This document shows, one piece after another, positions 17,906-26,602 of a DNA stretch of 64,000 bases (position 1 is its first letter; each line of letters opens with the position of its first letter). The notes beneath the pieces were generated by a model. It saw nothing but the letters and a program-made list of their open reading frames with translations, searched no databases and had not been told where the DNA came from. The stretch is taken from positions 1 to 64,000 of the forward strand of contig JAQWWZ010000018.1 in assembly GCA_029254745.1 (NCBI GenBank), read 5' to 3'. This stretch comes from Opitutales bacterium (lineage in GTDB: Bacteria; Verrucomicrobiota; Verrucomicrobiia; Opitutales; Seribacteraceae). Made by a program: the position numbers and the translations under genes.

Positions 17906-18846
17906 CACAAACTATTCCACAGTAAATTTAAAGAATCATTTTTTACACTTGGTATGCTTAATGAATGATTGTGATGAAGCTTGAACTCATTCCTGCAACC
18001 TTTAAAAACACTTCTGTCTATACCTGGCACTAAATCAGAGTACATACAGGCACGAATCACTGCTTCATAACCAATCGGGCTTTCGAAAGCTGTGGATACA
18101 ACACACTTATCTGGGTACTCCTTGATAAAAGAAAGCGAATCTGACCAATTGTTAAGTAAAGTAGGTTTCACTACAAAATATCCACCCCAACCTATTTCCA
18201 TTATTTTTCTCAATCCCCCGTGCGTGATGATAGCTTCATCTAATGCCATAGATATTCCTGACTCTTTCATTAAATTGATAATTTTATCGCATGGTATCCC
18301 AGGAACTGGTTGCTCAATAAACTCCACCTGACCATTACCTTCAAGTGCATCTGTCCACGCTTGTAGTTTTTCGAAATTAAGAGATTGATTGGGATCTAAC
18401 CGAACGCGCACGGTAGGAGGCAATTTTTTCAACCAGTTTAATACTTCAAGTATTTCTTCCCGCTGACTTCTTAGTCCAATTTTCCTTTTGATTACACTAC
18501 AATTTTTGGGCACCTTAGCGGCCTCGAAATACAAGGAAGCAGGAATCACTTCTCTAGATTCAGTACTACATTTTTTCCAAACAAATGACTTCACTGAACT
18601 TATAGCTGAGTTTATGCACCTGTAACGCTCTCTATTGCCCTCCTGCTTCCAAACCTTAGCTTCATTTAGTGCATCATCTAATGTAAAGGTATTAAATCCT
18701 GGAGTAGGAGCAACTTCGCCAAAACTGTACGAAGAATCCTCATGTGTTTCCTTGAGCAAAATACTGTCCCTAACATCCCACAATCCATGTGCGGTACGGA
18801 GCGGAGTTATAAATTTTTGCCTGAAGATCTTAAATTCTCTTACCAT
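17905..18846 (-). CDS. menC: o-Succinylbenzoate synthase (MenC-like)
   Basis: Enolase-superfamily dehydratase producing o-succinylbenzoate in the menaquinone pathway. The active-site pattern is visible: KxK in IKRKIGLR, metal ligands in VRLDPNQSLN, FIEQPVPG and ALDEAIIT, and the second lysine in YFVVKPTLL. The N-terminal capping domain (LRTAHGLWDVRDSILL; FGEVAPTPGF) is present. At 313 residues it fits MenC. The superfamily also includes N-acylamino-acid racemases and dipeptide epimerases, so the call relies on the adjacent MenE. The upstream region is shared divergently with guaB. Other men genes are not in the window. Confidence 0.82.
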   Translation of the reverse strand: MVREFKIFRQKFITPLRTAHGLWDVRDSILLKETHEDSSYSFGEVAPTPGFNTFTLDDALNEAKVWKQEGNRERYRCINSAISSVKSFVWKKCSTESREVIPASLYFEAAKVPKNCSVIKRKIGLRSQREEILEVLNWLKKLPPTVRVRLDPNQSLNFEKLQAWTDALEGNGQVEFIEQPVPGIPCDKIINLMKESGISMALDEAIITHGGLRKIMEIGWGGYFVVKPTLLNNWSDSLSFIKEYPDKCVVSTAFESPIGYEAVIRACMYSDLVPGIDRSVFKGCRNEFKLHHNHSLSIPSVKNDSLNLLWNSL

Positions 18847-18921
18847 ATGCTTCGTTTATACTTGTGATATCGAAAGCAATAAAACATATAAAAATAGTCA
18901 ACCAAAGACAACACGCCCACT

Positions 18922-20472
18922 ATGGAGAAAGAAATATTTTTACCTGCAGAGGAGTTTTTTACCAAACTAGCACCACTGGGTCTTACATTTGACGATATAA
19001 GCCTCGCTACTAGGCACTCTGAGTATACACCAAGCGAAGTTAAAGTTGAAACGAAGCTTACTGATGAAATTAATCTCAGTATTCCAATTTTGTCCTCCGA
19101 CATGGATACCGTGACAGAGTCGGAAATGGCAATAGCGATGGCATTGTGTGGAGGACTTGGGCTCATTCACTACAACATGACTCCAAGGCAACAAGTTAAA
19201 GAAGTGGCCAGAGTTAAGCACCATGTGCATGGACTGATTCAAGATCCGATTACTATAACCGCGGATAAACAAGTCGGAGATGTCCTGGATCTTATAGATG
19301 AAAAGAATTTCCAATTCAAAACCTTCCCCATTGTTGATGATAAAGGGAAGTTACTTGGACTACTGCCCGGGCGCGTTGTAAAACTAAGGTACAGCCAAAA
19401 GAAAGTGACAGAGGGAATGCTTGCAAGAAATGAAGTATTCACCATCAAGAGCAGCGAAGTTGGAGACGACCCCATTGCTACTGCAGATAAATTCTTCAGT
19501 GATCATATCGGAATTCACAAACTATTGGTTGTAGACGAACAGGATAAACTTCAGGGGCTTTACACGCTAAGCGATATTGAACAAATTATCGGCGAAAACA
19601 AGGACAACCTTCGCCCAGCAAGAGACAACAGTTTTAGGCTTCGATGCGGCGCAGCAGTCTCTATACCTCGATCCAATGACGGCTCAATCAATTCTACACA
19701 ATTAATTGAACATGTCGAAAGCATGCTAGATAAAGGTCTTGATATCGTAGCTATATCCACAGCACACGGGCATACGAAAAGTGTAGGTGAAGCCATTCGC
19801 TTCATTCACGACGCTATACCTGAGCTACCGATCATGGCTGGGAATGTAACCTCAACAGAAGGCGTGGAATTCCTCGCAAATGCCGGCGCAAGTTCTATTA
19901 AAATTGGTCAAGGCCCAGGCTCGATCTGTACCACAAGAATGGTAGCAGGGGTAGGAATTCCTCAAATGAGCGCGCTATATGCTGCCGCTCAAGGAAGAAA
20001 GTCATCAGGTGCTTCAATTATTGCTGATGGCGGCATAACGAAATCAGGAGATATCGTAAAAGCCTTAACTCTAGCGGATGGTGTAATCTGCGGGAGCTTA
20101 CTCGCAGGTTGCAAAGAAGCACCCGGTCGTATCATTGAAATCGAAGGTAAGTACTACAAACAATACAGAGGAATGGGTAGTGTAGAAGCAATGAAGCAAG
20201 GCTCTGCCGCCAGATACGGACATTACAAGAAAGACCTTGCCTCCAAAAGCACCGCTGAAGGGATCGAAGCACTCAAAGAGGTTTCAAATACCTTAAAAGA
20301 AACCATTTATGAATTGATTGGGGGAATCAGGGCTGGACTAGGCTATCTAGGAGCTGAAAATCTTGGCGAACTAAAAAATAGAGCAAAATATGTTCAAGTT
20401 ACTGCCGCAGGCCAAAGAGAATCGGCCCCACATGATGTAATACAGGTTAAAAGCAGTGATTTTAAACATTAA
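18922..20472 (+). CDS. guaB: Inosine-5'-monophosphate dehydrogenase
   Basis: Oxidises IMP to XMP, the committed step of GMP synthesis. The TIM-barrel begins [17 protein letters not shown], with the tandem CBS regulatory module inserted at residues about 100-225 ([36 protein letters not shown]). The catalytic loop is [16 protein letters not shown] with the active cysteine, preceded by KIGQGPGS, and the flap contains GSAARYGHY. The C-terminal ends with a normal IMPDH tail; length 516 is slightly over the bacterial norm of about 490. It is 16 bases upstream of purA, so both branches from IMP (to GMP and AMP) start side by side. Confidence 0.96.
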   Translation: MEKEIFLPAEEFFTKLAPLGLTFDDISLATRHSEYTPSEVKVETKLTDEINLSIPILSSDMDTVTESEMAIAMALCGGLGLIHYNMTPRQQVKEVARVKHHVHGLIQDPITITADKQVGDVLDLIDEKNFQFKTFPIVDDKGKLLGLLPGRVVKLRYSQKKVTEGMLARNEVFTIKSSEVGDDPIATADKFFSDHIGIHKLLVVDEQDKLQGLYTLSDIEQIIGENKDNLRPARDNSFRLRCGAAVSIPRSNDGSINSTQLIEHVESMLDKGLDIVAISTAHGHTKSVGEAIRFIHDAIPELPIMAGNVTSTEGVEFLANAGASSIKIGQGPGSICTTRMVAGVGIPQMSALYAAAQGRKSSGASIIADGGITKSGDIVKALTLADGVICGSLLAGCKEAPGRIIEIEGKYYKQYRGMGSVEAMKQGSAARYGHYKKDLASKSTAEGIEALKEVSNTLKETIYELIGGIRAGLGYLGAENLGELKNRAKYVQVTAAGQRESAPHDVIQVKSSDFKH

Positions 20473-20477
20473 TAATT

Positions 20478-20483
20478 TATAAT
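20478..20483 (+). promoter_or_regulatory. purA: Consensus -10 element just before purA
   Basis: A perfect TATAAT ends five bases before the purA ATG, immediately after the guaB stop. A transcript from it would start at or next to the ATG (leaderless). The -35 region is poor (AGTGAT), so this may be a weak internal promoter or chance in AT-rich sequence. Confidence 0.35.
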
Positions 20484-20488
20484 GTAGT

Positions 20489-22054
20489 ATGAATAATAAA
20501 ATAAGTGCGCAATGCACACCAAACATCACATCGGTGATTGGCATAAGTATGGGCGATGAAGGCAAAGGTAGAGTCGTGCATGAAATTTTAGATGAAATCC
20601 ACCAAAGCAGTGGAACTCCCGCCGAATGCGTAATGAAAGTGAATGGCGGAGCAAATGCCGGTCATACTGCTGCGGGACTCAAACTTAACCTGCTACCTTC
20701 AGGAGTGGGTAATCCCCATGTAAAGCACCTTGTTATCGGATCAGGCGTAGTTGCTGACCCAAGGAAATTCCTATGGGAAGCAAAACCCTTAGAGGCAAAG
20801 GGCATTGAGGTAATAAAGCGGCTAGCTATTGATGAGAAATGCCTTGTGAGTGATATCTCCCACAGACTACTGGATTTGGCATGGGAGAATTACAGAACAA
20901 ACCAACTTGGCGAATCTAAAAGAGGATCAACCGGAAGAGGTATAACACCCGCATACAACGATGAAACGGGGCAATGGCAAATATTCTACCAATCATTCAA
21001 GGGAGAACGCCAATCATTTTCAAGAAAATTGAAGGAGAGAATTACCCGCACTTTAAATACTATTCAATATGTATGTCAGGTTAGTGAAGAAGATTGGTTT
21101 TCTTTTTTCAAGATCCTTACAGAAGCCGAATCTAAAGCGAATAACACTTCCATAACAGATCAGGTTTTTGATAAATCTGAATTTTCATTTGAGAAATTCA
21201 TGACTGATAAACCATACTCTTTAAATATTGATGAGATAGAAAAAAGTTATTGGCAAGCAGGGCAAGAGTTGAGAGGTTGCATAAAAGATGCTCGAAACCT
21301 TCTACTTGAAAGTAATGAAAGTAAAAAAGCAATCGTTGCAGAATTCGGTCAAGCTTTTTGGTTAGACAAAAGGCATGGGTTCACGCCAAATGTAACCGCG
21401 TCACACACCTATGGAAGCGAAATATTTTTGTCTGGCGGGATCCCCATTCAGGCACTCAACCAAGTAGGGTGCTGTAAGGCTTATGATACGAAAGTGGGAA
21501 CCCACCATTTCATCACACAAATTGACCACGAAGTGGATGCATGGGGAATGAAACTTGCAAAGCTAGAGTTCGGAACATCAACCGGAAGGCAAAGGATGGT
21601 TGGATGGTTCGATGCTGTTGAAAAAGGAAACGCATTGCGATATGGTGGGTTCGACGAATTAGTCATCAATAAACTAGACGCTCTAACTTCAGATAATAAC
21701 ACACTCAATTCACTGAAGATTTGCGTGGCTTACAAAAATGAATTCGGAAAAATAATTTATGATGTGCCCCGTAACGAGGAAACGCGTAAAAAACTTCTGC
21801 CCGTGTATGAAAATCTCGATTGCTGGACAGCCGACTTGCAAACAATAGAATCATTTGATCAATTCCCTAAAGAAGCAAAAAAATATATTGCCCGAATGAT
21901 TACAAGCATCATCAATGCAGCTTACGGTGAAAAGTGGAAGAAGAAGATACTTCCAAACATAAAATTCATCGGAATTGGACCCGATCCCAAACAGATAGTA
22001 AGGGATATTCCTTCAACTTCGGACTTCATGTCTAATAAAATTGATCTAAATTGA
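20489..22054 (+). CDS. purA: Divergent, extended adenylosuccinate synthetase
   Basis: GTP-dependent ligase joining IMP and aspartate on the way to AMP. Family motifs are kept in altered form: SMGDEGKGR (usual QWGDEGKGK, catalytic Asp retained), GGANAGHT with the catalytic His, GSTGRGITPAY, EFGQAFWLDKRHGFTPNVT in place of EGAQGTLLDIDHGTYP, EFGTSTGRQRMVGWFD with both substrate arginines, INKLDAL, and IGIGPDP. At 521 residues it is about 90 longer than typical PurA (about 430), with the extra length between the GRGI and EFGQ motifs (residues about 165-285) and at the C-terminus. Location next to guaB supports a purine role. The stop overlaps the nadC TTG start. Confidence 0.82.
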   Translation: MNNKISAQCTPNITSVIGISMGDEGKGRVVHEILDEIHQSSGTPAECVMKVNGGANAGHTAAGLKLNLLPSGVGNPHVKHLVIGSGVVADPRKFLWEAKPLEAKGIEVIKRLAIDEKCLVSDISHRLLDLAWENYRTNQLGESKRGSTGRGITPAYNDETGQWQIFYQSFKGERQSFSRKLKERITRTLNTIQYVCQVSEEDWFSFFKILTEAESKANNTSITDQVFDKSEFSFEKFMTDKPYSLNIDEIEKSYWQAGQELRGCIKDARNLLLESNESKKAIVAEFGQAFWLDKRHGFTPNVTASHTYGSEIFLSGGIPIQALNQVGCCKAYDTKVGTHHFITQIDHEVDAWGMKLAKLEFGTSTGRQRMVGWFDAVEKGNALRYGGFDELVINKLDALTSDNNTLNSLKICVAYKNEFGKIIYDVPRNEETRKKLLPVYENLDCWTADLQTIESFDQFPKEAKKYIARMITSIINAAYGEKWKKKILPNIKFIGIGPDPKQIVRDIPSTSDFMSNKIDLN

Positions 22055-22977
22055 CTACGAAAGAACAAAATAAATCATCGTTGAACAAGAAGATTGATTG
22101 GGCAAATATTGACAAAAACAAACTTAGATCACTTCTTAAAAATTCTCTCGAAGAGGAAGTGGGTACGGATTTTTTATCAACACCGATTAAAGGTGATATT
22201 ACAACTTATTCCTGTGATCTTAAGGGCGAATCAAAAGCAAAGCTAATTGCTCGCACAGATACTGTTTGCTGCGGCATAGAAATTGCACGGTTAATTTTCG
22301 ATACTTTTACCACTAAATCTCTTACATTTGTACCCCAATGTAAAGATGGGGATTTAGTTTCAAAATTCAGTGAGATTGCTCATATCGAAGGTTTATCCAA
22401 TGAAATACTTTTGGTAGAAAGAACGCTTTTGAATTTCATTCAAAAACTTTCAGGAATCGCAACCTATTCATCTTCTCTTGTTAAAATAATCGAACCATAT
22501 GAAGTTATTTTATTGGATACCCGAAAAACCACACCTGGTTACCGAGAATTAGAAAAATATGCGACCTCATGCGGAGGTTCAGCCAACCACCGAATGGGTT
22601 TACATGACAGGATTCTTATTAAAGACAATCACCTTGCTGCAAAGAAAATAGATAATGTTACTAAATTTAAAAGTTTTGTACGATCAATTCGTAAATCTAA
22701 TCCATCTACATTTATTGAAGTTGAAGTTGATTCAATAGAATTTGCGTTATCATTATCATCTGACGATGTAAATGCTGTCCTTCTTGATAATTTTGATCCG
22801 ACACAAGTTACTCATGTAATCAAATATTTAGACAAAGACATCATAACAGAAGTAAGCGGTGGCATTTCTTTTAACAACATTGAATCATATGCAGCATGTC
22901 GACCAGACTTTATATCAACTGGAGCACCTACGCACATGAGTACATGGTCAGACATTGGTCTTGATTGGTACAATTAA
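22051..22977 (+). CDS. nadC: Nicotinate-nucleotide pyrophosphorylase (carboxylating)
   Basis: Quinolinate phosphoribosyltransferase of de novo NAD synthesis. The protein shows SLEEEVGTDFLSTPIKGDITT at the N-terminal domain, the NFIQKLSGIAT helix, LLDTRKTTPGYRELEKYA, GGSANHRMGLHDRILIKDNHL with phosphate- and substrate-binding residues, and the barrel end EVSGGISFNNIESYA followed by the Ser/Thr-Gly phosphate site DFISTGAPTH. The only reasonable start is TTG 22051, overlapping the purA stop as TTGA; the next methionine is far inside. Length 308 is slightly longer than usual because of a lysine-rich N-terminus. nadA and nadB are not in the window. Confidence 0.94.
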   Translation: MTTKEQNKSSLNKKIDWANIDKNKLRSLLKNSLEEEVGTDFLSTPIKGDITTYSCDLKGESKAKLIARTDTVCCGIEIARLIFDTFTTKSLTFVPQCKDGDLVSKFSEIAHIEGLSNEILLVERTLLNFIQKLSGIATYSSSLVKIIEPYEVILLDTRKTTPGYRELEKYATSCGGSANHRMGLHDRILIKDNHLAAKKIDNVTKFKSFVRSIRKSNPSTFIEVEVDSIEFALSLSSDDVNAVLLDNFDPTQVTHVIKYLDKDIITEVSGGISFNNIESYAACRPDFISTGAPTHMSTWSDIGLDWYN

Positions 22978-22985
22978 ATATTAAA

Positions 22986-24038
22986 ATGCACAATAAGCTT
23001 TCGGGGAGAAAGAAAAGAGATACTTTACAAAAAAATTATCATTTCAAAAAAAATGGTAATCCCAGTGTATTTCTGCTTAAAATGCTTCTATCTGCTGCAC
23101 CGAATTATTTATCCGGCAGTGAACTTGCAACAGCTCTTAAAATGTCAAGAGTAGGAGTATGGTCTAGGGTTAATAATCTTCGAAAAAATGGTATTTCAAT
23201 TGAAGCTACTCAAAACCTTGGTTACAGGTTTGCAGGCGAACCAAATTTCATAGAAGAAAACTTAATCAATGCATGGCTAGAATATATTAAATGTAATCAA
23301 TGCCTGGTTGATGTAAGAGATAAAGTTTCCAGTACAAATTCCGAGATTGAAAAATCTTTACCGGATCGTCTGTCTAAAGTCCCAATTGCGATTATCTCCA
23401 ACGAACAAACCAATGGTAAGGGAAGATTTACAAAAAAATGGAGTAGTCCTAAGGGTGGCAATATATACATGTCTGTTGGATTCAAACCCAATGTCGATGT
23501 GATCAAACTTAGATACTTCACACTTCTTCAAGGTATTGAGATAGCTAGACTATTACAAAAAGAAACTAATACAGAAGATATTAAAATTAAATGGCCAAAT
23601 GATATTTTTTTGAACGGAAAAAAAATAGGGGGTATGCTTACAGAAGCTTCTATTGATTGTGAAAATGTAAATTCTTTGACATTTGGTTTTGGTCTAAATG
23701 TCAACAACACTCCTCGCCTAGTCCAAAATCATTTTGGAGTTAGTTCAATGAGACAAGAATTAGGTACATCTTTTCTCTTAAATGAAATTGCAGCTAAAAT
23801 TATCAAAGTAACAATAAAGACTTATCGAAAGTGTATTCTTGATAAACTAAGTACATCACTTTTTGCCAGTTGGAAGCAGTTTGACTTTCTTTATAATAAG
23901 CAAATTACATTACTTTCAGGCAAGAAAGAGATTCAAGGAATTGCATATGGCATTGACGATGCTGGGGGTCTAAAACTTAAATTAAAGAATGGAAGGATTA
24001 AGGTATTTCATGCCGGGGAAATTACAGTCAAAAAATGA
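22986..24038 (+). CDS. birA: Biotin-[acetyl-CoA-carboxylase] ligase, with HTH domain
   Basis: Attaches biotin to the AccB lysine and may repress biotin genes. An N-terminal winged helix-turn-helix (residues about 30-85: LSGSELATALKMSRVGVWSRVNNL) precedes the catalytic domain with GKGRFTKKWSSPKGGNIYMS (the GRGR-type biotinyl-AMP loop), IKWPNDIFLNGKKIGGMLTE and FGFGLNVNN, and a C-terminal SH3-like domain. It is therefore the bifunctional class. ATG 22986 lies 8 bases after the nadC stop; an in-frame TTG at 22965 is within nadC and is less likely. The stop overlaps coaX as ATGA. The likely target, AccB, is encoded about 9 kb downstream. Confidence 0.93.
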   Translation: MHNKLSGRKKRDTLQKNYHFKKNGNPSVFLLKMLLSAAPNYLSGSELATALKMSRVGVWSRVNNLRKNGISIEATQNLGYRFAGEPNFIEENLINAWLEYIKCNQCLVDVRDKVSSTNSEIEKSLPDRLSKVPIAIISNEQTNGKGRFTKKWSSPKGGNIYMSVGFKPNVDVIKLRYFTLLQGIEIARLLQKETNTEDIKIKWPNDIFLNGKKIGGMLTEASIDCENVNSLTFGFGLNVNNTPRLVQNHFGVSSMRQELGTSFLLNEIAAKIIKVTIKTYRKCILDKLSTSLFASWKQFDFLYNKQITLLSGKKEIQGIAYGIDDAGGLKLKLKNGRIKVFHAGEITVKK

Positions 24039-24781
24039 CAACCTTTAATCATGCCTGCATAGACATAGGAAATACCAATGTACATATTGGTTTGTTTGAT
24101 TGTTTAAATCTGGTTGATTCGATCAAAATCCCCACCTCTGGTTTTTATAACGAATGTTGGTTGCTTGAGAATATACCAAAAAACTTACCTGTTATTTACT
24201 GTTCTGTGGTACCCACCGCAAAAAAAGTGCTCCTTCATAAGTTATCCACCACCACAACGCCAATTGAACTGAACCATACAAATTGCGGAATACCTATTTC
24301 TTATCCTAAACCAGAAGAAATAGGTGCTGACCGTCTTGCGAACGCAATTGCTGCCTATGATTCTGGAACTACATTTTCGATTGTGGTTGATGTTGGTACT
24401 GCGACTACCTTTGATATTATCAATGAACAAGGATATTGCGGGGGTGTCATTGCTCCAGGTCCCCAAGGATATTTAGATTTTTTGAATCAAAATACTGCCT
24501 TACTACCAAATATTTCACTACCCAAAAATATGCTTACTGAAAATGTAATTGGAAAAAGTACCAGCGAAGCGATGATACTTGGGGTAAAGCTTGGATACAA
24601 TGCCATGGTTTCGGGCATAATTTGCTCAATTAGCGATAGAATCCACCCGAAGAGTCAGCCACCCGACCTTTTACTTGTAGGGGGTGCATCCGACCTCCTC
24701 ACTACACCCACTTTCCAATATCGCCCTTTCCTAACCCTACAAGGTCTTGCCATTGCTTCGTCGAAAATAGGCATAACTTGA
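24035..24781 (+). CDS. coaX: Type III pantothenate kinase
   Basis: First step of coenzyme A synthesis from pantothenate. The ASKHA fold shows the P-loop-like CIDIGNTNVHIGLFD (residues about 8-22), the pantothenate-binding PEEIGADRLANAIAAYD, and VVDVGTATTFDII with the catalytic aspartate region, then GGVIAPGPQGYLDFL. Length 248 is normal. Overlaps birA by four bases (ATGA), matching the common birA-coaX pairing in bacteria. Type III enzymes are insensitive to CoA feedback and require a monovalent cation. Five bases separate it from the following ABC ATPase gene, so that cluster may be co-transcribed with this cofactor operon. Confidence 0.95.
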   Translation: MTTFNHACIDIGNTNVHIGLFDCLNLVDSIKIPTSGFYNECWLLENIPKNLPVIYCSVVPTAKKVLLHKLSTTTTPIELNHTNCGIPISYPKPEEIGADRLANAIAAYDSGTTFSIVVDVGTATTFDIINEQGYCGGVIAPGPQGYLDFLNQNTALLPNISLPKNMLTENVIGKSTSEAMILGVKLGYNAMVSGIICSISDRIHPKSQPPDLLLVGGASDLLTTPTFQYRPFLTLQGLAIASSKIGIT

Positions 24782-24785
24782 TAAA

Positions 24786-25814
24786 ATGAGTAACGAAAGA
24801 AAACCTCTGCCAATCGTAGAAGTGCTTAACTTGCGAAAAAGGTATCGATCTACTGAAGCACTGAGAGGAATCAGCTTCTCCATAGGTAAGGGTGAAATTG
24901 TAGGGTTTCTTGGCCCCAATGGTGCAGGAAAAAGTACAACTCTACGAATTCTTTCAGGATTAGTAGCCGCAGATTCTGGGGAAGCTAAGGTTTGCGGTGT
25001 AGACCTCGCAGAGGAAGAAGGGGAAGTCAGAGAACACATTGGCTATCTTGCAGAAAACAACCCTCTACCTGAAGATTTTCGTGTTATTGAATACCTGAAA
25101 TACAGAGCTAGTTTAAAAGGTCTGAAAGGTAGTCGTAAGAGGGAGCGAATTAAATCTGTTCTAGAAATTTGTGATTTGGAAAGAAAGATTTCAGAAAAAA
25201 GAATTGGCAATCTATCAAAAGGTTTCCGCCAAAGAGTTGGAATCGCAGACTCTTTGCTCGCAGAACCGAGATTAATTATTCTGGATGAACCCACCATAGG
25301 GCTTGATCCAAGGCAATCTGCAATCACTCGCAAAATGATGGAAAGGCTGAGGGGTGAAGTATCTTTCATACTGTCTTCTCATATATTATCTGAGGTAGAG
25401 GCTTGCTGCGATCGCATGATTATCTTGAGCCACGGTCTAATTGTAGCAGAGGGTACCCTTGTTGAACTACAAAAGAAATTCATCCAATCGGTTGCTTTTG
25501 AAATTGTTTCAAAAGCCAAAAAAATAGAGCTGCAAAGATCGGTTCGGAAAATCGACCCTCAGTGTGAATTACTCCAGGATGATCCGGTTGAAATAACTGG
25601 ACGCAGAAGATTTACTTTTAACTGCTCCAAGGGCCAAGAAACGGTTGAGTTAATCTTGCGTACATTATTGGAAGGCAATAATTTTGAAATATCAGAATTT
25701 CAAGTTTGCCGCCCTGATTTAGAAACTATTTTTTTAAAAGCAACTAAACAGAATTGGCAAGAGATGGACCTTCTCGGTAGAGGTAAAAATAAAATTTCCA
25801 AACCCCAAAATTAA
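24786..25814 (+). CDS. ABC transporter ATP-binding protein, GldA-like
   Basis: Nucleotide-binding subunit of an ABC-2 exporter. Walker A GPNGAGKST (residues about 38-46), signature LSKGFRQRVG, Walker B LIILDEPTIGLDP, and the switch histidine in LSSHILSEVEAC. A C-terminal extension of about 100 residues (from about residue 235) matches the domain of unknown function often seen in GldA/NatA/CcmA-like ATPases. The next gene is its permease and the third a GldG-like protein, so the set corresponds to the GldAFG arrangement first described in Flavobacterium gliding. Gliding itself is not implied; in non-gliding PVC bacteria the role is unknown. Confidence 0.88.
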   Translation: MSNERKPLPIVEVLNLRKRYRSTEALRGISFSIGKGEIVGFLGPNGAGKSTTLRILSGLVAADSGEAKVCGVDLAEEEGEVREHIGYLAENNPLPEDFRVIEYLKYRASLKGLKGSRKRERIKSVLEICDLERKISEKRIGNLSKGFRQRVGIADSLLAEPRLIILDEPTIGLDPRQSAITRKMMERLRGEVSFILSSHILSEVEACCDRMIILSHGLIVAEGTLVELQKKFIQSVAFEIVSKAKKIELQRSVRKIDPQCELLQDDPVEITGRRRFTFNCSKGQETVELILRTLLEGNNFEISEFQVCRPDLETIFLKATKQNWQEMDLLGRGKNKISKPQN

Positions 25815-25819
25815 CACCA

Positions 25820-26602
25820 ATGATTAAAGGCTATTGGGTAATTTTAAGGTTTGAATTGTTTGCTTTATTTGTTTCTCCGGCGACCTATGTTGCAAGTTTT
25901 TATTTTCTTGCTCTTCTGGGCGTGGGGTTTCGTTTTTTTATTGAAAGTTTTGTTCTTACGGATTGGATCCTTCCTCCACTAGCCTCTCTTGTCGTCGGAC
26001 TAATTTTTGGGGCTCCTGCTCTCATTCCATTTTTAACAATGAGATCATTTGCAGAGGAAAGAAGGTTGGGTACTTTAGAGACTCTGATGTCTGCCCCAGT
26101 TAGTAATTTGGGTATTGTTCTTGGGAAGTGGACCGCAAGCTATCTCTTTTTTATTTTTATAACTTTAGCATCGTTTTGCTTTCCTCTGATCATATCCTTT
26201 TGGTTCCCTGAGCAAGCAGAGAGTCTAGGTTTTGATAAGATAGAGCAATGGGTTGGCACCTTAACTTTTTTACTAATTTTCGGTGCCAGTTTTTCGTCAG
26301 TAGGAATTTTTGCAAGCTCAGTTACCAATAACCAAATGGTCGCCGGAATGCTTACTTTTACACTCCTGACTCTTTATCTTTCGGTTATGATGTTTTATTT
26401 TGGTGAAAATATTGATTCGCAGTTTACAAACGGACCTGCTCAGCTTTTCTGGTCATGCTTTGGTGCTATTTTTGGAGGATTAAATAAAATGCAATACTTC
26501 TCAGTCGGAATTATAGACATTCCTACCGTACTTTATCAACTTGTTGTCACATTCTACTTCCTCATTCTAGCCAGCACACAAATAGACCAAGTTAAAAAAT
26601 AA
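25820..26602 (+). CDS. ABC-2 type permease, GldF-like
   Basis: Integral membrane permease of the ABC-2 family with six predicted hydrophobic segments: about residues 8-38, 52-75, 97-125, 140-170, 175-200 and 235-255. The motif IPFLTMRSFAEERRLGTLETLMSAPVSN, after the second segment, is the diagnostic ABC-2/GldF loop (EE-R--GT-E-L---P), split here over more than one stretch. It pairs with the ATPase 5 bases upstream and ends on the first base of the GldG-like gene (TAATG). With only one permease gene it must act as a homodimer or together with the GldG-like protein. Confidence 0.88.
   Translation: MIKGYWVILRFELFALFVSPATYVASFYFLALLGVGFRFFIESFVLTDWILPPLASLVVGLIFGAPALIPFLTMRSFAEERRLGTLETLMSAPVSNLGIVLGKWTASYLFFIFITLASFCFPLIISFWFPEQAESLGFDKIEQWVGTLTFLLIFGASFSSVGIFASSVTNNQMVAGMLTFTLLTLYLSVMMFYFGENIDSQFTNGPAQLFWSCFGAIFGGLNKMQYFSVGIIDIPTVLYQLVVTFYFLILASTQIDQVKK

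Noticed and set aside
20489..22054. PurZ-like (2-aminoadenine genome) enzyme
   Set aside because: The catalytic Asp of the GDEGKG motif, which PurZ replaces, is present, and the gene sits beside guaB with no phage genes around.
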